A stretch of 38,312 nucleotides of DNA. It comes from Phellopilus nigrolimitatus. Taxonomy: Eukaryota > Basidiomycota > Agaricomycetes > Hymenochaetales > Hymenochaetaceae. Location: NCBI GenBank assembly GCA_021029095.1, contig JAJOHG010000242.1, positions 1 to 38,312 of the forward strand, in the 5' to 3' direction. Positions 1 through 10,937 of the stretch are shown here, one piece after another. Position numbers and translations under genes: made by a program. Below the pieces are notes generated by a model that saw nothing but the letters and a program-made list of their open reading frames with translations, made no database searches and had not been told where the DNA came from. Positions within the stretch are counted from its first letter, which is position 1, and every line of letters starts with the position of its first letter.

Positions 1-3000
1 CGTCGTCTCGTCCCATACATGCTTCAAGTGTTCAAAATGCACTCAAGCAAGTCGAGAAGAAGCAATCGGTAGAGATTAAGAGGAGTGTAGCACCGAGTCC
101 AGGAAGCGTGTACAAGTCTAGACAGGAGAGATTTGGTGAAGTTGAGAAGGAAAGGGAGAGGGAGGACTACGGTGCGCAATAACAGTCAATTCGTTGAGCA
201 GTTTCGATAACGATAAATTTATTTTCAGTCAAAAGAAACGAACTTGGGGTCCAGCTGCTGTCTAGAAAGCTACACTCTCAGATATTCAAGGGCGTGACGT
301 TTCCAGCGCCAGACAGAAGATATGTTAACTTGGCTCGCGAACATCTTAGATCTCATGGACTTAACCCGACGCAAGGCTCTGTACTCCCAAATATTGACTT
401 CACCCTTCCGCCTTTGCAAGGAAAATCCATCGACGAGCACTTTTTCCGAATAGGTGCTGCGACTTCCCAGCCTTGGCTTGACCTTGCGAATGAGTTTGCT
501 GAAATCGATGCCCCTCCAAAGCCAGATTACTGGCATATTCAACCCGGATGGACGAAGTACCATCATCGTGAAGACGGCTCTGGATTCAGCGAACACGTTT
601 CGGCCCCCGAGGAGGATGTGCTGTCCTTCGATGTCGAGACTCTGCCGAACTACCATCCATATGCGGTCATGGCGTGTGCGATGTCTCGAAATCACTGGTA
701 CTCCTGGGTATCGCCTTGGCTTCTCGGGGAAACTGACGATCCCCAGCAGCTCATTCCTCTCGGAAACCCTAAAAGTCATCGAATAGTGGTTGGGCATAAC
801 GTGTCCTACGATCGCGCCCGCATACTTGAGGAATACAGTGTTGCGGGAACAAACACGCGTTTTCTCGACACGATGTCTCTACACGTCGCTGTCAAGGGTA
901 TTTCTTCGCATCAGCGGCCCGCTTGGATGAAGTACCGGAAATCCAAGAAGGAAGAGCAGGTACGCAAGGAGGAGGCTGTGGAGGCCTCCATCAACTTCAT
1001 TCGCGAAACCGAGGAGCAGCATTCGGAAGAGGCGGATGTAGTAAAGCGCGCAGATCTGCGACGGATCCAGCAAGATATCGAGGAGAGCCTGCCCCAGCTT
1101 GTCGCCGACGACGACTCCGCGGCAGAGTCGGATTCGAAGCGTTGGGAGGACATCACCTCCGCGAACTCACTCGCAGATGTTGCCAAGCTGCACTGCGACA
1201 TCGACATTAGCAAGGAAACCCGCAACGATTTTATGACGCATTCACGCGAGCAGATTCTTGAGGACGTCCAGGATTACATGGACTACTGCGCGACGGACGT
1301 GCAGGTCACGCATGCTGTGTACGCCAAAGTGTTCCCTGAGTTTTTGCGCGCTTGCCCAAGTCCAGTATCTTTCGCCGGCATAATGACGATGGGCTCGAGC
1401 TTCTTGACTGTGAACGAGGAGTGGGAAGAGTATCTAAAGAATGCGGAAGGGATATACAAGGAGCTGGACGATAAGATCAAGAAACGACTCGTTGAGCTCG
1501 CCGAGCAGGCGAGGACTCTGATGGAGGACGAACGCTGGAAGGAAGATGTTTGGTTTAGCCAACTCGACTGGACACCGAAGGCCCCTGGCAAGTCGCGAGG
1601 TATTGACCCTCCGCCTAAGCTTAAAGTGAGCATTCTAGTTGATTGGACAACTGAGATGTACTGATTTTTTGGCTAGAAACCAACATCTAAGCGCGCAAGA
1701 ATTACTACCGGCCATCCTGAGTGGTTCGAAACGTTGTCTATGAAAGGTCCACTTTCTCCCTATGTAAAAAACCGCATTCTCCCTCTCCTCCTCCGGCTCA
1801 CTTGCGATGGACATCCGCTTCGGTACACTTCTTCGGATGGATGGACATATGAAGACAATATTGGGCAGATGCAGAAGCCCCGGAAGACTGCTGCTTCAAT
1901 CCACACAGTCTTGGGAAAGAGTCTAGGTCTGAAGGAGCTCAGGAATGGGCGAATGGCTTGCATCGACATCGAGTGCGCGATGGCTGTCTGTGACGGAGAA
2001 ATGAGCGAAGAACTAGCTAGGAAGATCATGACACTCGCTGATGATGTTTTGGCCAACGAAGGAAAGCTCGCAAATGATCCCTCGATTAGCCAACTCAACT
2101 GGCATCGTATTGAGCCTGCGGTGCCCGAAGGCAGTGAGGAGCAGCGGGAGTCCATCCTTTGGCCGAAGTGGTACTGGGAGCTCGCGAAGCCGAAGAAAGA
2201 CATGCCGCCGGGCTCGCTCGACATCACCGTGCGCAACCGGCTCTCGCCGCTACTCCTCAAGCTCAGCTGGGCCGGGTGGCCGCTCTTCCACTCGCGCGAG
2301 CACGGCTGGATCTTCCGCGTCGCTCCGGATGCGCAATACGAGACGCGGCTGCGCAAGCTGAGCTTCTACGACTCCGCCGACGCGCACCTGCAGGAGGCGG
2401 CGCTGCGGGACGGATACGTGTTCTACAAGCTGCCGCACAAGGACGGCGAGGCCGCGAACGTTGGTAGCCCCTTCGGGAAGACGTTCGTCAAATATGCGCA
2501 GGACGGGACGCTGACGAGCCCCGGCGACGAGGCGAAGGACGCGCTCGACATGAACGCGCAGTGCAGCTACTGGATCAGCTCCCGCGATCGCATCCTCAAC
2601 CAGATGGTCGTCTGGGAAAACGAGAAGGTCGCACTGGGCATCCGCGCCAGCAAGGGTGGGAAGGCAAACGCGAAGTGGGGCATGATCATCCCGCAGGTCA
2701 TCACGATGGGCACCGTCACGCGCCGGGCGATCGAGAGGACGTGGCTCACCGCGAGCAACGCGAAGCAGAACCGCGTCGGGTCGGAGCTGAAGGCCATGGT
2801 GCGCGCGCCGGCGGGCTACGCCATCGTCGGCGCCGACGTGGACTCGGAGGAGCTCTGGATATCGAGCGCCATGGGGGATGCGCAGTTCGGGCTGCACGGC
2901 GCGACGGCGCTGGGGTGGATGACGCTCGAGGGCACGAAGGCTGCGGGCACGGACCTGCACTCGAAGACGGCGAGTATCCTGGGCATCTCGCGCGACCAGG

Positions 3001-4043
3001 CAAAGGTGTTCAACTACTCGCGCATCTACGGCGCAGGCATGCGGCACGCGATCCTGCTCCTCCTGCAGTCGAACCCCAACATGCTCCCCGAGGTCGCGCA
3101 GAAGCAGGCGGAGAAGCTCTACGCGTCGACGAAGGGCAAGAACACGCACCGCGCGGACGTGTTCGGGCGCAAGTTCTGGTTCGGCGGGAGCGAGAGCTAC
3201 GTCTTCAACAAGCTCGAGGAGATCGCGCTGTCCGACAAGCCGCAGACCCCGGCGCTCGGGTGCGGCGTGACGCACGCCCTTTCCAAAGAGTATCTCCCTC
3301 CCGGCTTCGGGACAGACTACATGACGTCGCGCATCAACTGGGTCGTCCAGTCGTCCGGTGTCGACTACCTGCATCTCCTCATCGTCGCCATGGAGCACCT
3401 CATCAAGGCGTACGACATCGACGCGCGCTACCTCCTCTCCGTGCACGACGAGCTGCGCTACCTCGTCGCGGACGCGGACCGGCACCGCGCGGCGCTCGCG
3501 CTGCAGGTCGCGAACCTCTGGACGCGCTGCCTGTTCGCGTACCGCCTCGGCATGGACGACCTCCCCGCGGGCGTCGCGTTCTTCTCCGCGGTCGACGTCG
3601 ACGCGGTGCTGCGCAAGGAGGTCGACCTGCCGTGCGTCACGCCCTCGCAGCGCGTGCCCATCCCGCCCGGCGAGGCGCTCTCCATCGGCGACGTGCTCGC
3701 GCGCACGGGCGGCGGCTCGCTCTGGCGCGACGGGCGCGCGATGCAGCCCGCGGACGGCGCGCCGGGGGCGGGCACGCCCGCGGGCTACGTCGCGCCGGAC
3801 TGCCTCGCGCACCGCGCGGCGAGCGCGGGCTTCCTGCGCGCTCAGGCGACGACCGAGTTCGGCGAGATCAAGCGGCTTGCCGAGCTCGAGACGGGACAGG
3901 CGTTCAGGGGCGACGTCAAGAGGCGCGGCGCGGGCAGTCGGACGGGCCGGCCGCGCAGGCCGGCGCGCGAATACGCGCCTCCAGCAGGCTCTGCGATCAA
4001 CATGGATGCGGAGATCGCCCGGGAGCGGGCGACGCGGCGGTGA
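1..4043 (+). CDS. MIP1: Mitochondrial DNA polymerase gamma catalytic subunit (5' partial)
   Basis: Family A polymerase that replicates and proofreads mitochondrial DNA. Three exons fit: <3-171, 229-1625 and 1677-4043, with introns of 57 and 51 nt. Joined in frame they give about 1310 residues without the start. Exon 1 is Ser/Lys-rich, as expected near a mitochondrial presequence. Exon 2 opens with the conserved 'NELGVQLLSRKLHSQIF'. Exonuclease motifs are visible: ExoI FDVET (about residue 190), ExoII VGHNVSYDRA and ExoIII YCATDVQVTH. Polymerase motifs are A (VGADVDSEELWIS), B (KVFNYSRIYGAG) and C (SVHDELRYL, about residue 1111). All catalytic acids are present. After motif C there is a basic, low-complexity C-terminal extension. 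GC at third positions rises sharply from about 2160 to the stop, creating long false ORFs in other frames. The family call is certain; the first exon boundary is inferred. Confidence 0.96.
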
Positions 4044-4649
4044 TGTGTTTGGGAAGACTAGAATTGCGCGGATTTAAATTATTCTTGAATATGGGTTGAC
4101 TTACTAACTGTACAAGTAATGGGCGCCTTACATTATGCTGTACTTATGTTCCGTTGCTATACATCTGTTTATTACTGAGATTTCGGAGTCTCTTAAAGGT
4201 ACCTTTAGCAGGTTTGTAGCAAAGCATATGCATGCATGGACTATAGGTTACTAGTAAATTATATACTCGTTCAGGGTATCGGGCAGGAAAACAAGATGGT
4301 TATACAAGCCAACGAGGAGCGTACGTTGGGGATGGCAACAGTACAAATACATTCTGAAAAATAAAGATGAAGAAAAATCTTTGAACGAAGTAGACTAGGT
4401 CTCGCGAAGGGCGGTCTGGCAGTTCCAGTCCCAGCGATCGCGTGCTGGAGGGAAGACGAGACGGCGTAAGATAAATTAAAATCCGACCTCCAGCTGTTTG
4501 CTAGATACAGAATATGCAATGACAGGATAAATGGTGCCAAGCCGCTCTGCACGGAGAAAATATGCGATGCGATGCGATGCAAATAAATAGCGCTGGGCTC
4601 GACGGCCGCAAGGAGGTACATATCAGAGGCGCCGGGAGCCGTTCGGCGC
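4044..4649. other. Convergent intergenic region
   Basis: This spacer lies between the 3' ends of the polymerase gene (+) and the small unrecognised gene (-). It is AT-rich near 4060-4280, as in fungal 3' UTRs. It holds a short pentamer repeat (GATGC, three full copies plus a partial one) at 4562-4580. No supported gene is visible. Confidence 0.6.
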
Positions 4650-5259
4650 TCAGCGCAGGAAGGCGAGCTCGGTCAGCCGCCGGCTTTCCGCGTCCTCGAT
4701 GCGCGCAACGTCGTCCGCGAGGCTGTCCCGCCGGCGCAGGCGGACGGGGAGCGGCTCGCGGGGCAGGCTCGCGCAGGCGCGGTGCGGCGGGGAGTACGGG
4801 GGCACCGGGGGGTACGGTGGCGCCGGGGAACTGGCGTCCTCGGACATAACCCCGTCGTCGCGTGCGAATTGCGCCTTGTATGCGGCGACGTCGAGCGCGT
4901 GCTTGCCGGTTTCCTGGGTCTAGGATGCGGAACGCGTTCATGAGCGCCTAGAGGAGCCCGGTAAGGTGATGATTGCTCACCTCGTCATCGAATTTAATCA
5001 GACACTTCTCCCCCTCCTCCTCTTCAGCCTCCTCCCGCGTGCTCTTCTCCGGTGCGCCCTCTTCATCACGGTACGGGCCCCGCCCGTATATTTTGCTCTG
5101 CTGCAGCAGGCCGCACGCCTGCAGCGCCTCTGCCCGGCGGCGGCGGGTGTCATCGGGGGCTGGCGACGACGGTAGTGACGCCTTCGACGGGCGGATGAGG
5201 TTCTTGAAGGACTTCATGACTGATGGTTTTGAGGAGGAGGGTTGCTGTGCATAAGACAT
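4650..5259 (-). CDS. Small conserved-looking hypothetical protein
   Basis: Two exons, 4981-5259 and 4650-4919, are separated by a 61-nt intron (donor gtgagc, acceptor cctag) and encode 182 residues. The start chosen is the ATG at 5259 (MSYAQQPSSSKPSVMKSF). The frame is open upstream, but that sequence reads like leader. The N-terminus is Ser/Pro/Lys-rich. The middle has a helix-like block RRRRAEALQACGLL, then an acidic Glu-rich stretch ending KCLIKFDDE. Exon 2 continues TQETGKHALDVAAYKAQFAR, then a Pro/Tyr-rich linker and a charged helix (RRDSLADDVARIEDAESRR). No signal peptide, membrane segment or known domain was recognised. The splice is supported because it joins two charged helical segments in frame and removes stops. 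Function is unknown; it may be a fungus-specific protein. Confidence 0.6.
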
Positions 5260-6850
5260 GTCGCTCGAGCCCTGTGTGAAGCTAGATAGTGGACAGTCCA
5301 GGGTCAGCCTCTCGATGCTGGTGACAGTTGTAGAGAGGGTACGCACAGGCTGGCGGGTCCGTGGTCCATCTTCAAATATTTCGCAGTGAGAATGGAAGGG
5401 GCGAATGGAAAGTGGTGGTGGGGAGGCGGAGAATGGGGTGAGGAGTTGTCGGCAGGCTAAGCCTTTTATTCGGTTTTCCACGAACATGCGAACCCTGCGA
5501 GAGTCGTTCGTGGCTAGAACTGCGCATGTCTCAGCGCTCTAGCGCTCGCAATTCAAACTGCGGACGGCGCTCCACCCCAACCGCCCTAGATGTCTCGGCT
5601 AGCTCTACCACTTGCTACTTTGCTTTTTTCTTTTTTTTTTCTTTCGTCAGCTCTCGACACCCTCAGCTTGCAGAAAACGCGCACCTCGCTGTCTCTCTCC
5701 GACCTCTTGTATCCATATCTCGATCCGTTTCATTCGTTATTCGCTGGCTGTGTGCGCGGTCTTTCGTAGTGATGGCGAGCGACAGGTGAGAACAAACGAA
5801 GCAGAGTCGATCACACATACCGAATGGGGCAGCCTGTGAATCATGATATTTGTGCCCTTCCTGGAGAGCTCCGGACTCCGGAGTACCATGTCCGGTGCTT
5901 TGAGGCTACCGGCGTCAAGCACAGGCAGCCAGGATGCGATATAAACGACCGACGTGGCTTGCGGATGAAGGATTGCCTTTCTAACACGTTAGGTGTGGCG
6001 AACCGACCATCTACACTTTGCGATGCTTGCCAGCTTCGCCGTGATCTCAATTTCTCAGGTGGCGAGCACAACTTCGGTGCAATGGAGTTGAACTCGAGCT
6101 GCGAATCAAGCATAACCAGAAAGACCTGAAGACTGACAATTCTTGTAAGTTCCCTATTGACACTCTTGCTCGCAGTGACACTCGAAGGAGCCCTTCCAAT
6201 TCATAAACCTCAGACATTCGGACTGCTGCTGGTATGACATGTCAGCTAAAACGCCAACAGATGTCGATATCCGACTGGTGCACTTCAAATCACTTCAAAT
6301 TCAAATAGGCGAATGCCGATGCACTCCAGCCGTCGCATACACTCTGGGCGTCCGGTGATCGCGGTTGCCATCATCTCATAGACTTTAGAATTCAAGGGGC
6401 TTGTCCTCAACCCCACTGATCATCACACAAACTGGCGCGCATTTATCTTTCTTTTAAAACGCGGCCGATGCATCGGCCGCGACTGTTCTACATTTTGCGT
6501 AAAACGCGATGTACACTACTACTATTGGGATAAGGTGACTGACGAGAGCAGAGAAATGCTTGCTTGTGAAGTTTAGTGGGTATTGCACAGAAAGAGGTGA
6601 GAAGCGTTCGGCAATGAAGTTGAATGGCCAAAAGAAAAACCTAATAATGAAAAAACAAAAAGCTGGGGGAAATGGATGGACACACGAGAGGACAACAAGT
6701 AGCATGGCACGTCTCGCCCCGCTTACTCCGCTGCATTCCGGTCCGTCTACATATGCATCTTAGCGTGCGGCGACGGATAGGTTCGCTTCGAGCGGTTCGA
6801 CGACCACGCCGACCAGAAAAGATGGGGAAGAAATCGAGGAGAGACGACAA
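5260..6850. other. Long intergenic region, no supported gene
   Basis: Nearly 1.6 kb separates the start of the small gene (-, 5259) from the stop of TBP (-, 6851). The part next to 5260-5525 is presumably promoter and leader of the small gene. A pyrimidine-rich tract (5610-5650) and an ATG followed by a good donor (ATGGCGAGCGACAG/gtgaga, about 5772) look like a start of a plus-strand gene. I could not find an acceptor giving a convincing protein. Open frames at 5824-6129 (+) and 5841-6113 (-) resemble nothing I know. A perfect 22-bp palindrome is listed separately. Confidence 0.5.
6460..6481. repeat. Perfect 22-bp GC-rich palindrome
   Basis: The core at 6461-6480 reads gcggccgatgcatcggccgc, identical to its own reverse complement. 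The flanking c (6460) and g (6481) extend it to 22 bp. There is no loop, so it could be a dimeric protein-binding site or form a cruciform. It lies about 370 bp beyond the TBP stop codon, in AT-richer non-coding DNA. Its role is unknown. Confidence 0.85.
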
Positions 6851-7993
6851 TTAAGGCTTTCGGAATTCACAGAGCACAGTGTAGATCGTGTTGAACGCCG
6901 TGTATATCTCCTCTCTGACCTTTATGGCAGAGAAGTCGATTAGCAAAGGTCCCAATACGGTGAATAGGACCGAAAGGGTAGACATGGTAATGGCTGAACA
7001 TTTACCTTTGCACCCGTGAGCACAATTTTTCCCGAGACGAAGATCAACAGCACGACCTTAGGCTTGATCATACGATAGATAAGACCAGGGAACAGCTATA
7101 ATAAATTCAGCATCGTCCGATGGACTATGAAAAATTGACACAAACCTCGGGCTCGTAACTGCTAAACTGTCCGTGGCTGTACGCTAGTCCCTCCAACCGA
7201 ATGGGGAACTTGACGTCGCAACTGCCCACGATGTTTTGAATCTTGAACTCGGCAAACTTTGCGTCGAAGCCAAGCTTTTGCACGATACGCGCGTATTTAC
7301 GCGACGCCAGCCGCGAGTCGTCCTCTGACTTGGCGCCCGTCACGACCATCTTGCCCGACGCGAAGATGAGCGCCGTCGTCTTCGGGTCGCGGATACGCAT
7401 GATCACGGCTGCAAAACGCTGGTGATGTGCAAGGGAAGCACAGGCACCAAGCGGGTGAGAAGACAGGGGTCACTGACCTTCGGGTTGTATTCAGCATTGC
7501 GCGCATGCAGCGCAATGGTCTTGAGATCCAGCCGGCAGTCGAGGTTCACAGTCGCCACAATGTTTTGAAGGGTAGGGATGATGCCCTCGACAGCGGTGAT
7601 ATGCTGCTGCTCGAGGGTGAGCGGGGCAGGTGTTGCGGGCGCAGCAACAGGAGCAGGGGCGGGCGGACTCGAGGTGGATGGTCCAGCCACAGCGTTGTTC
7701 TGGGGCTTGACAGGATACGCCGGCTGTGTCATATTATGCTGCATGGGAGGCGCGTAACTACCTGGCAGCGAGAGATGCGAAGGACCCGGCAGCGCAAAAT
7801 TCGAGCCTGTTGGGAGAGAGAGCGAGGGCTGGGCTTGCTGCGACTGCTGCTGCTGCTGCTGCTGCTGTTGTTGTTGTCGCTGCAACTGCGCTTGCAACTG
7901 CGCCTGCTGCTGTGCTTGCAATTGTTGCTGCACATATTGGCTCTGCTGCGGCTGCGAACGGCCAAAGGTGACGGGGCGTGATGGCAGAGACAT
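6851..7993 (-). CDS. SPT15: TATA-binding protein (TBP)
   Basis: General transcription factor that binds the TATA box and nucleates pre-initiation complexes for RNA polymerases I, II and III in the nucleus. Four exons, 7478-7993, 7146-7418, 7006-7095 and 6851-6919, give 315 residues. The introns are 59, 50 and 86 nt. Residues about 1-133 form a variable N-terminus with a glutamine-rich tract (about 14-55, including 11 consecutive Gln) and a Pro/Ala linker. The saddle core, about 136-315, has the expected 180 residues. Its two direct repeats show [19 protein letters not shown]...[14 protein letters not shown] and [19 protein letters not shown]...[12 protein letters not shown], ending in [10 protein letters not shown]. 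The second repeat is split by introns 2 and 3. No core residue looks abnormal. The reverse-strand open frames here are shadows of the CAG repeat. Confidence 0.98.
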
Positions 7994-8760
7994 GTTTAAG
8001 CAACGGCAGAGGCAGCGGCGAACGACAAAAAAAAGAGCGCGGTGGCTGTGCTACCGGGGGCCTGAAATAGGGGGAAGGAAGTCGCGAGTTCCCTGCTCTT
8101 ATATACCTTTCCGAATTCAAACTCCGCTTCAATTAAACCATTTATTAGTCAGCATGGTGGCTTGTTCTTTCTTTCCGTTCTTTCTCTCATCCCTCCCTCT
8201 CGCAACGACCATCATGTTCGTTTTTTTATCTTTCTGTGCTTTGCGGGTCTTCTTTGCTGTCTGATATATTCAGTTTTATTTCTCTCTGACGCTGTAGACT
8301 CGAATTGTAATATCCCCAGCCGTTCTGGACTGCCATGTGCTTTCGTCGGGCATTGAACTTGCGATCTTATCGAAAAGTTGACGATGTATTTTCTTCTAAT
8401 AAGCGCTTAAGGTCAATCTTGACGGTATGTCTGCATGCGTGCTGAAATCTATAGATCGATCAGAACCGAAGTTGATGAGTTTGTGCTCGCGCGCGCACTG
8501 GCAACGCCTCTCCTTGAATATGCCTGCAACTGTGTTGTCACTTGATCCAAGAGATTAAGGAGAAGCCTAGTTCCCCCTCTAGGCCAGCTCTTTTGCCGTT
8601 CCTTTGCCGTCAAAGATGACCCTGCATGCTCGCATAGGAGGGCTTTATAGGCTGGCGTATAGAAACACGAGTGATGGTCCCGACTGTAGTATGCCAATTG
8701 GGCACGAAATATACTTTTTATATCTTCTTTCCATTGCGTTCATATGTATGGTATCTAAAT
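7994..8760. other. Intergenic region between two minus-strand genes
   Basis: This region carries the TBP promoter and leader (the first ~150 bp) and the 3' flank of the tryptophanyl-tRNA synthetase gene. A TATA box is listed separately. The rest (8150-8760) is T-rich and then mixed, with only short open frames and no recognisable protein. Confidence 0.55.
8098..8105 (-). promoter_or_regulatory. TATA box of the TBP gene
   Basis: On the minus strand this reads TATATAAG, a strong TATA element, about 105 bp upstream of the TBP start codon at 7993. That spacing allows a leader of roughly 70 nt. It is the only strong match nearby. It suggests TBP could influence its own gene, which is an inference. 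Confidence 0.55.
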
Positions 8761-10528
8761 TTACGCTGAAGACGCCACAGCATTGCACTTTCCTATACTG
8801 GGATCAATCTTTCGAGAGCCATCCATGAACGTCTTGACATCTTCATCCACGACCTTTGACCGCCTCTGATAAAAGGTTAGATTTTAAGAAGGCGTCAAAG
8901 CAAGAATGGCGAACCTCCTGGAATTCTTTGACGAAATCTTGCAACAACTTGATGCATTTCGCCTTCAGCTGTCCTGTCAAAAGTGTTCCCGCCTTGTAAT
9001 CCTATTGCGCAGCAATGAGCTATTGTTATCCACAACAGGCACAGGTGATACGCACGTCGTAGATCTTCTGGAGCTCATCATCGTCATCCAGGAAGAAACT
9101 CAAGTACTGATAGCTGATGTCCACATCAGGGTCACCTCCCAGCTTTCTGTGCTCTTCCTCCGTCTCCTTGCCACCAGAAAACCCGTGTTTGTTAATCTTG
9201 TTCTTGATTTGGTTCGACGTGTCCGTCATAAAAATACTAGAGTTCGGATCCGACGCGCTCATCTTCGTTTGCGGGCCCTGCAGTGCGGGGAAGAACTTGG
9301 CGTGTAAAAGTGTTGGTTTCGGATACTTGAGCTTCACGGCCACGTCACGGGTGAGGCGGAAATACGGGTCCTGGTCAATCGCGCATGGAATAAGGCACGG
9401 CACGTTCGATGTTTCGCCGAAGATCTGCGGGAACGAGTTCGAGAACGACGGTGCAGCCTGGATGGCGGTGAAGTGGATTTTGCCGATGTTATCGCTGTGG
9501 TCAGATATTTTCCAATTATGCCGTTTGATCAACAGGATAGAGGAATGCACATACGAGTCCCCAAAACCGAAGGTCCCTTTTATCTGGTTGAATGTGATTT
9601 GACGGGAGATTTTTGAGACGTTCCTGTAGAAGGGCCCGCCGACAAAATCGTAGTCGCTGAAGATGAATGTTTTTTCTAGCTTGAAGCCGACAGCAATAAT
9701 GTCCCTCGCATTCTGGTAAGCAAACTTATATGTATCTTCAGCTTTGAGCTCGTGTTTGAAGAGGAACTTCTCGTCATCTGCTGGGAATCAGTGGATGTCA
9801 ACCGTAATCTGCTCTGCGGCCCACCTGTAAGTTGGATGACCAGTGGACAGTCAAAGGCGTCTTGCAACCATCTACAAATACGGATAAGCCGACCTTCAAA
9901 ACATACGCAGAACGCGCATATACTCACTTTGTGAAGACGAACGGAATCATATGCCCCAAGTGCATGCTGTTGGTGCTCGGTCCGCGCCCTGTATATAAGA
10001 AAAATGGTTTACCCTGTTCATATCGATCCAGGATTTTGTCAAACTCCCTACGCCACACATCCTTGAGTCCCGCATATACGTCGTGGATCATTGAGAGCAC
10101 TCACCGATGCGAGAAGAACGTCCTGCGACGCAGAAGCGGGTGCGGCCGCCTGCCCGTGAGCCGCTCGAAGCGCTCCAGGAGCGCATCATCGACGCGCTTG
10201 GTGCCGAAGTTCCGGACGATCATGTCGTAGTCGATTGCAGACTGCTGGCCGTCCGCCGAAACGGCGCCCTGGACGTCCCATGGCGAGACGACCTGTTCGT
10301 GCGCGCCCTCTGTCGGGTTCGCAGGTTTCACCACCGGAGCACTCGGTGATGCGACGGGTGTCTCTGCTCTGAAGGGGTATCAAGGTCAGGTCGAGAGGTG
10401 GATGGAAGATAGCATGACACACACGTCTGAGTAGCTTCCGCCCTGTGACTCCCCTCCTCCTGTAGTGAAATTTCTGATACCTCCTGCGTGAGGTCGCTTG
10501 CTCCGGATGTAGGTGGAGCGGCAGCCAT
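8761..10528 (-). CDS. WRS1: Cytosolic tryptophanyl-tRNA synthetase
   Basis: Class Ic synthetase that charges tRNA-Trp for cytosolic translation. Eight exons: 10425-10528, 10105-10368, 9928-10047, 9825-9871, 9555-9777, 9056-9494, 8915-9001 and 8761-8865. They join in phase to 462 residues with introns of 47-60 nt. The first ~90 residues are a variable acidic extension. The eukaryotic-type core follows: [12 protein letters not shown] with the HIGH-equivalent MHLGH (about 151-155), then [44 protein letters not shown], and KMSAS (330-334) for the KMSKS signature. The C-terminal helices [20 protein letters not shown] and FVKEFQERRSKV end the enzyme. There is no evident mitochondrial presequence, so a cytosolic form is favoured. 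No abnormal residues were seen. Confidence 0.97.
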
Positions 10529-10937
10529 GTCAGAGACCTATGCGTAGAATGAGATGATGAGGTGATAGCGTCGAGCTGGCACTTTTCGTCGGAAACTCAG
10601 AAATTCATCCGAGTCATTCTCAATCACTTACGCCAAAAGAGGCCTTATTTGCAGTCAATTTCAGAGAATGCAGTCAAATATTGCCTAAAGTATTGACGTC
10701 TTAGTTATGTAATCACGCAGCAGACCTATCTTGCCAGAAACTCGACACGCAATCGAACGTGCCAGCAGGAGGCATCTATGGTAGGAGAGAAGCTGTTGGA
10801 TACTAGAACGGTCTCCTGTGGGAAGGAGACGTGTCGTAACTGTCAACGTGCGTCGACGGTAGCATCACTTTATAAATTGAGGCACTAGCAACAGGATCCA
10901 AGGCAAGCAGAACTTGTTCACCAACATCCAGTCGACC
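10529..10937. other. Divergent promoter region (Trp-RS / PI-PLC)
   Basis: These 409 bp separate the start codons of the Trp-RS gene (-) and the PI-PLC gene (+), so both promoters must lie here. A TATA element for the plus-strand gene is at 10871-10876. No clear TATA box was seen for the minus-strand gene. No other coding sequence is supported. Confidence 0.6.
10871..10876 (+). promoter_or_regulatory. Candidate TATA box of the PI-PLC gene
   Basis: The hexamer TATAAA (context actttataaattgagg) lies 62 bp before the chosen ATG at 10938, a plausible distance for a fungal promoter with a short leader. Confidence 0.45.

Noticed and set aside
2250..3812. 520-codon open frame on the minus strand
   Set aside because: It lies antisense to the conserved polymerase domain. 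Its Arg/Val/Ala-rich translation is what very high GC at third positions produces.
2561..4099. 512-codon open frame on the plus strand in another frame
   Set aside because: Shadow of the GC-rich polymerase exon. Its translation is mostly Arg, Gly, Ala and His with no motif.
5824..6129. 101-codon Cys/His-containing frame as a possible zinc-finger protein
   Set aside because: Cys and His spacing fits no known finger, and linking it to the upstream ATG needs a 16-nt intron.
6780..6810. tRNA-like ggttcga string
   Set aside because: No acceptor stem, anticodon arm or B-box spacing around it. The same is true of similar strings elsewhere in the window.
7427..7981. Leu/Arg-rich plus-strand frame opposite TBP
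   Set aside because: Antisense reading of the CAG repeat and linker; the TBP protein on the other strand is unambiguous.
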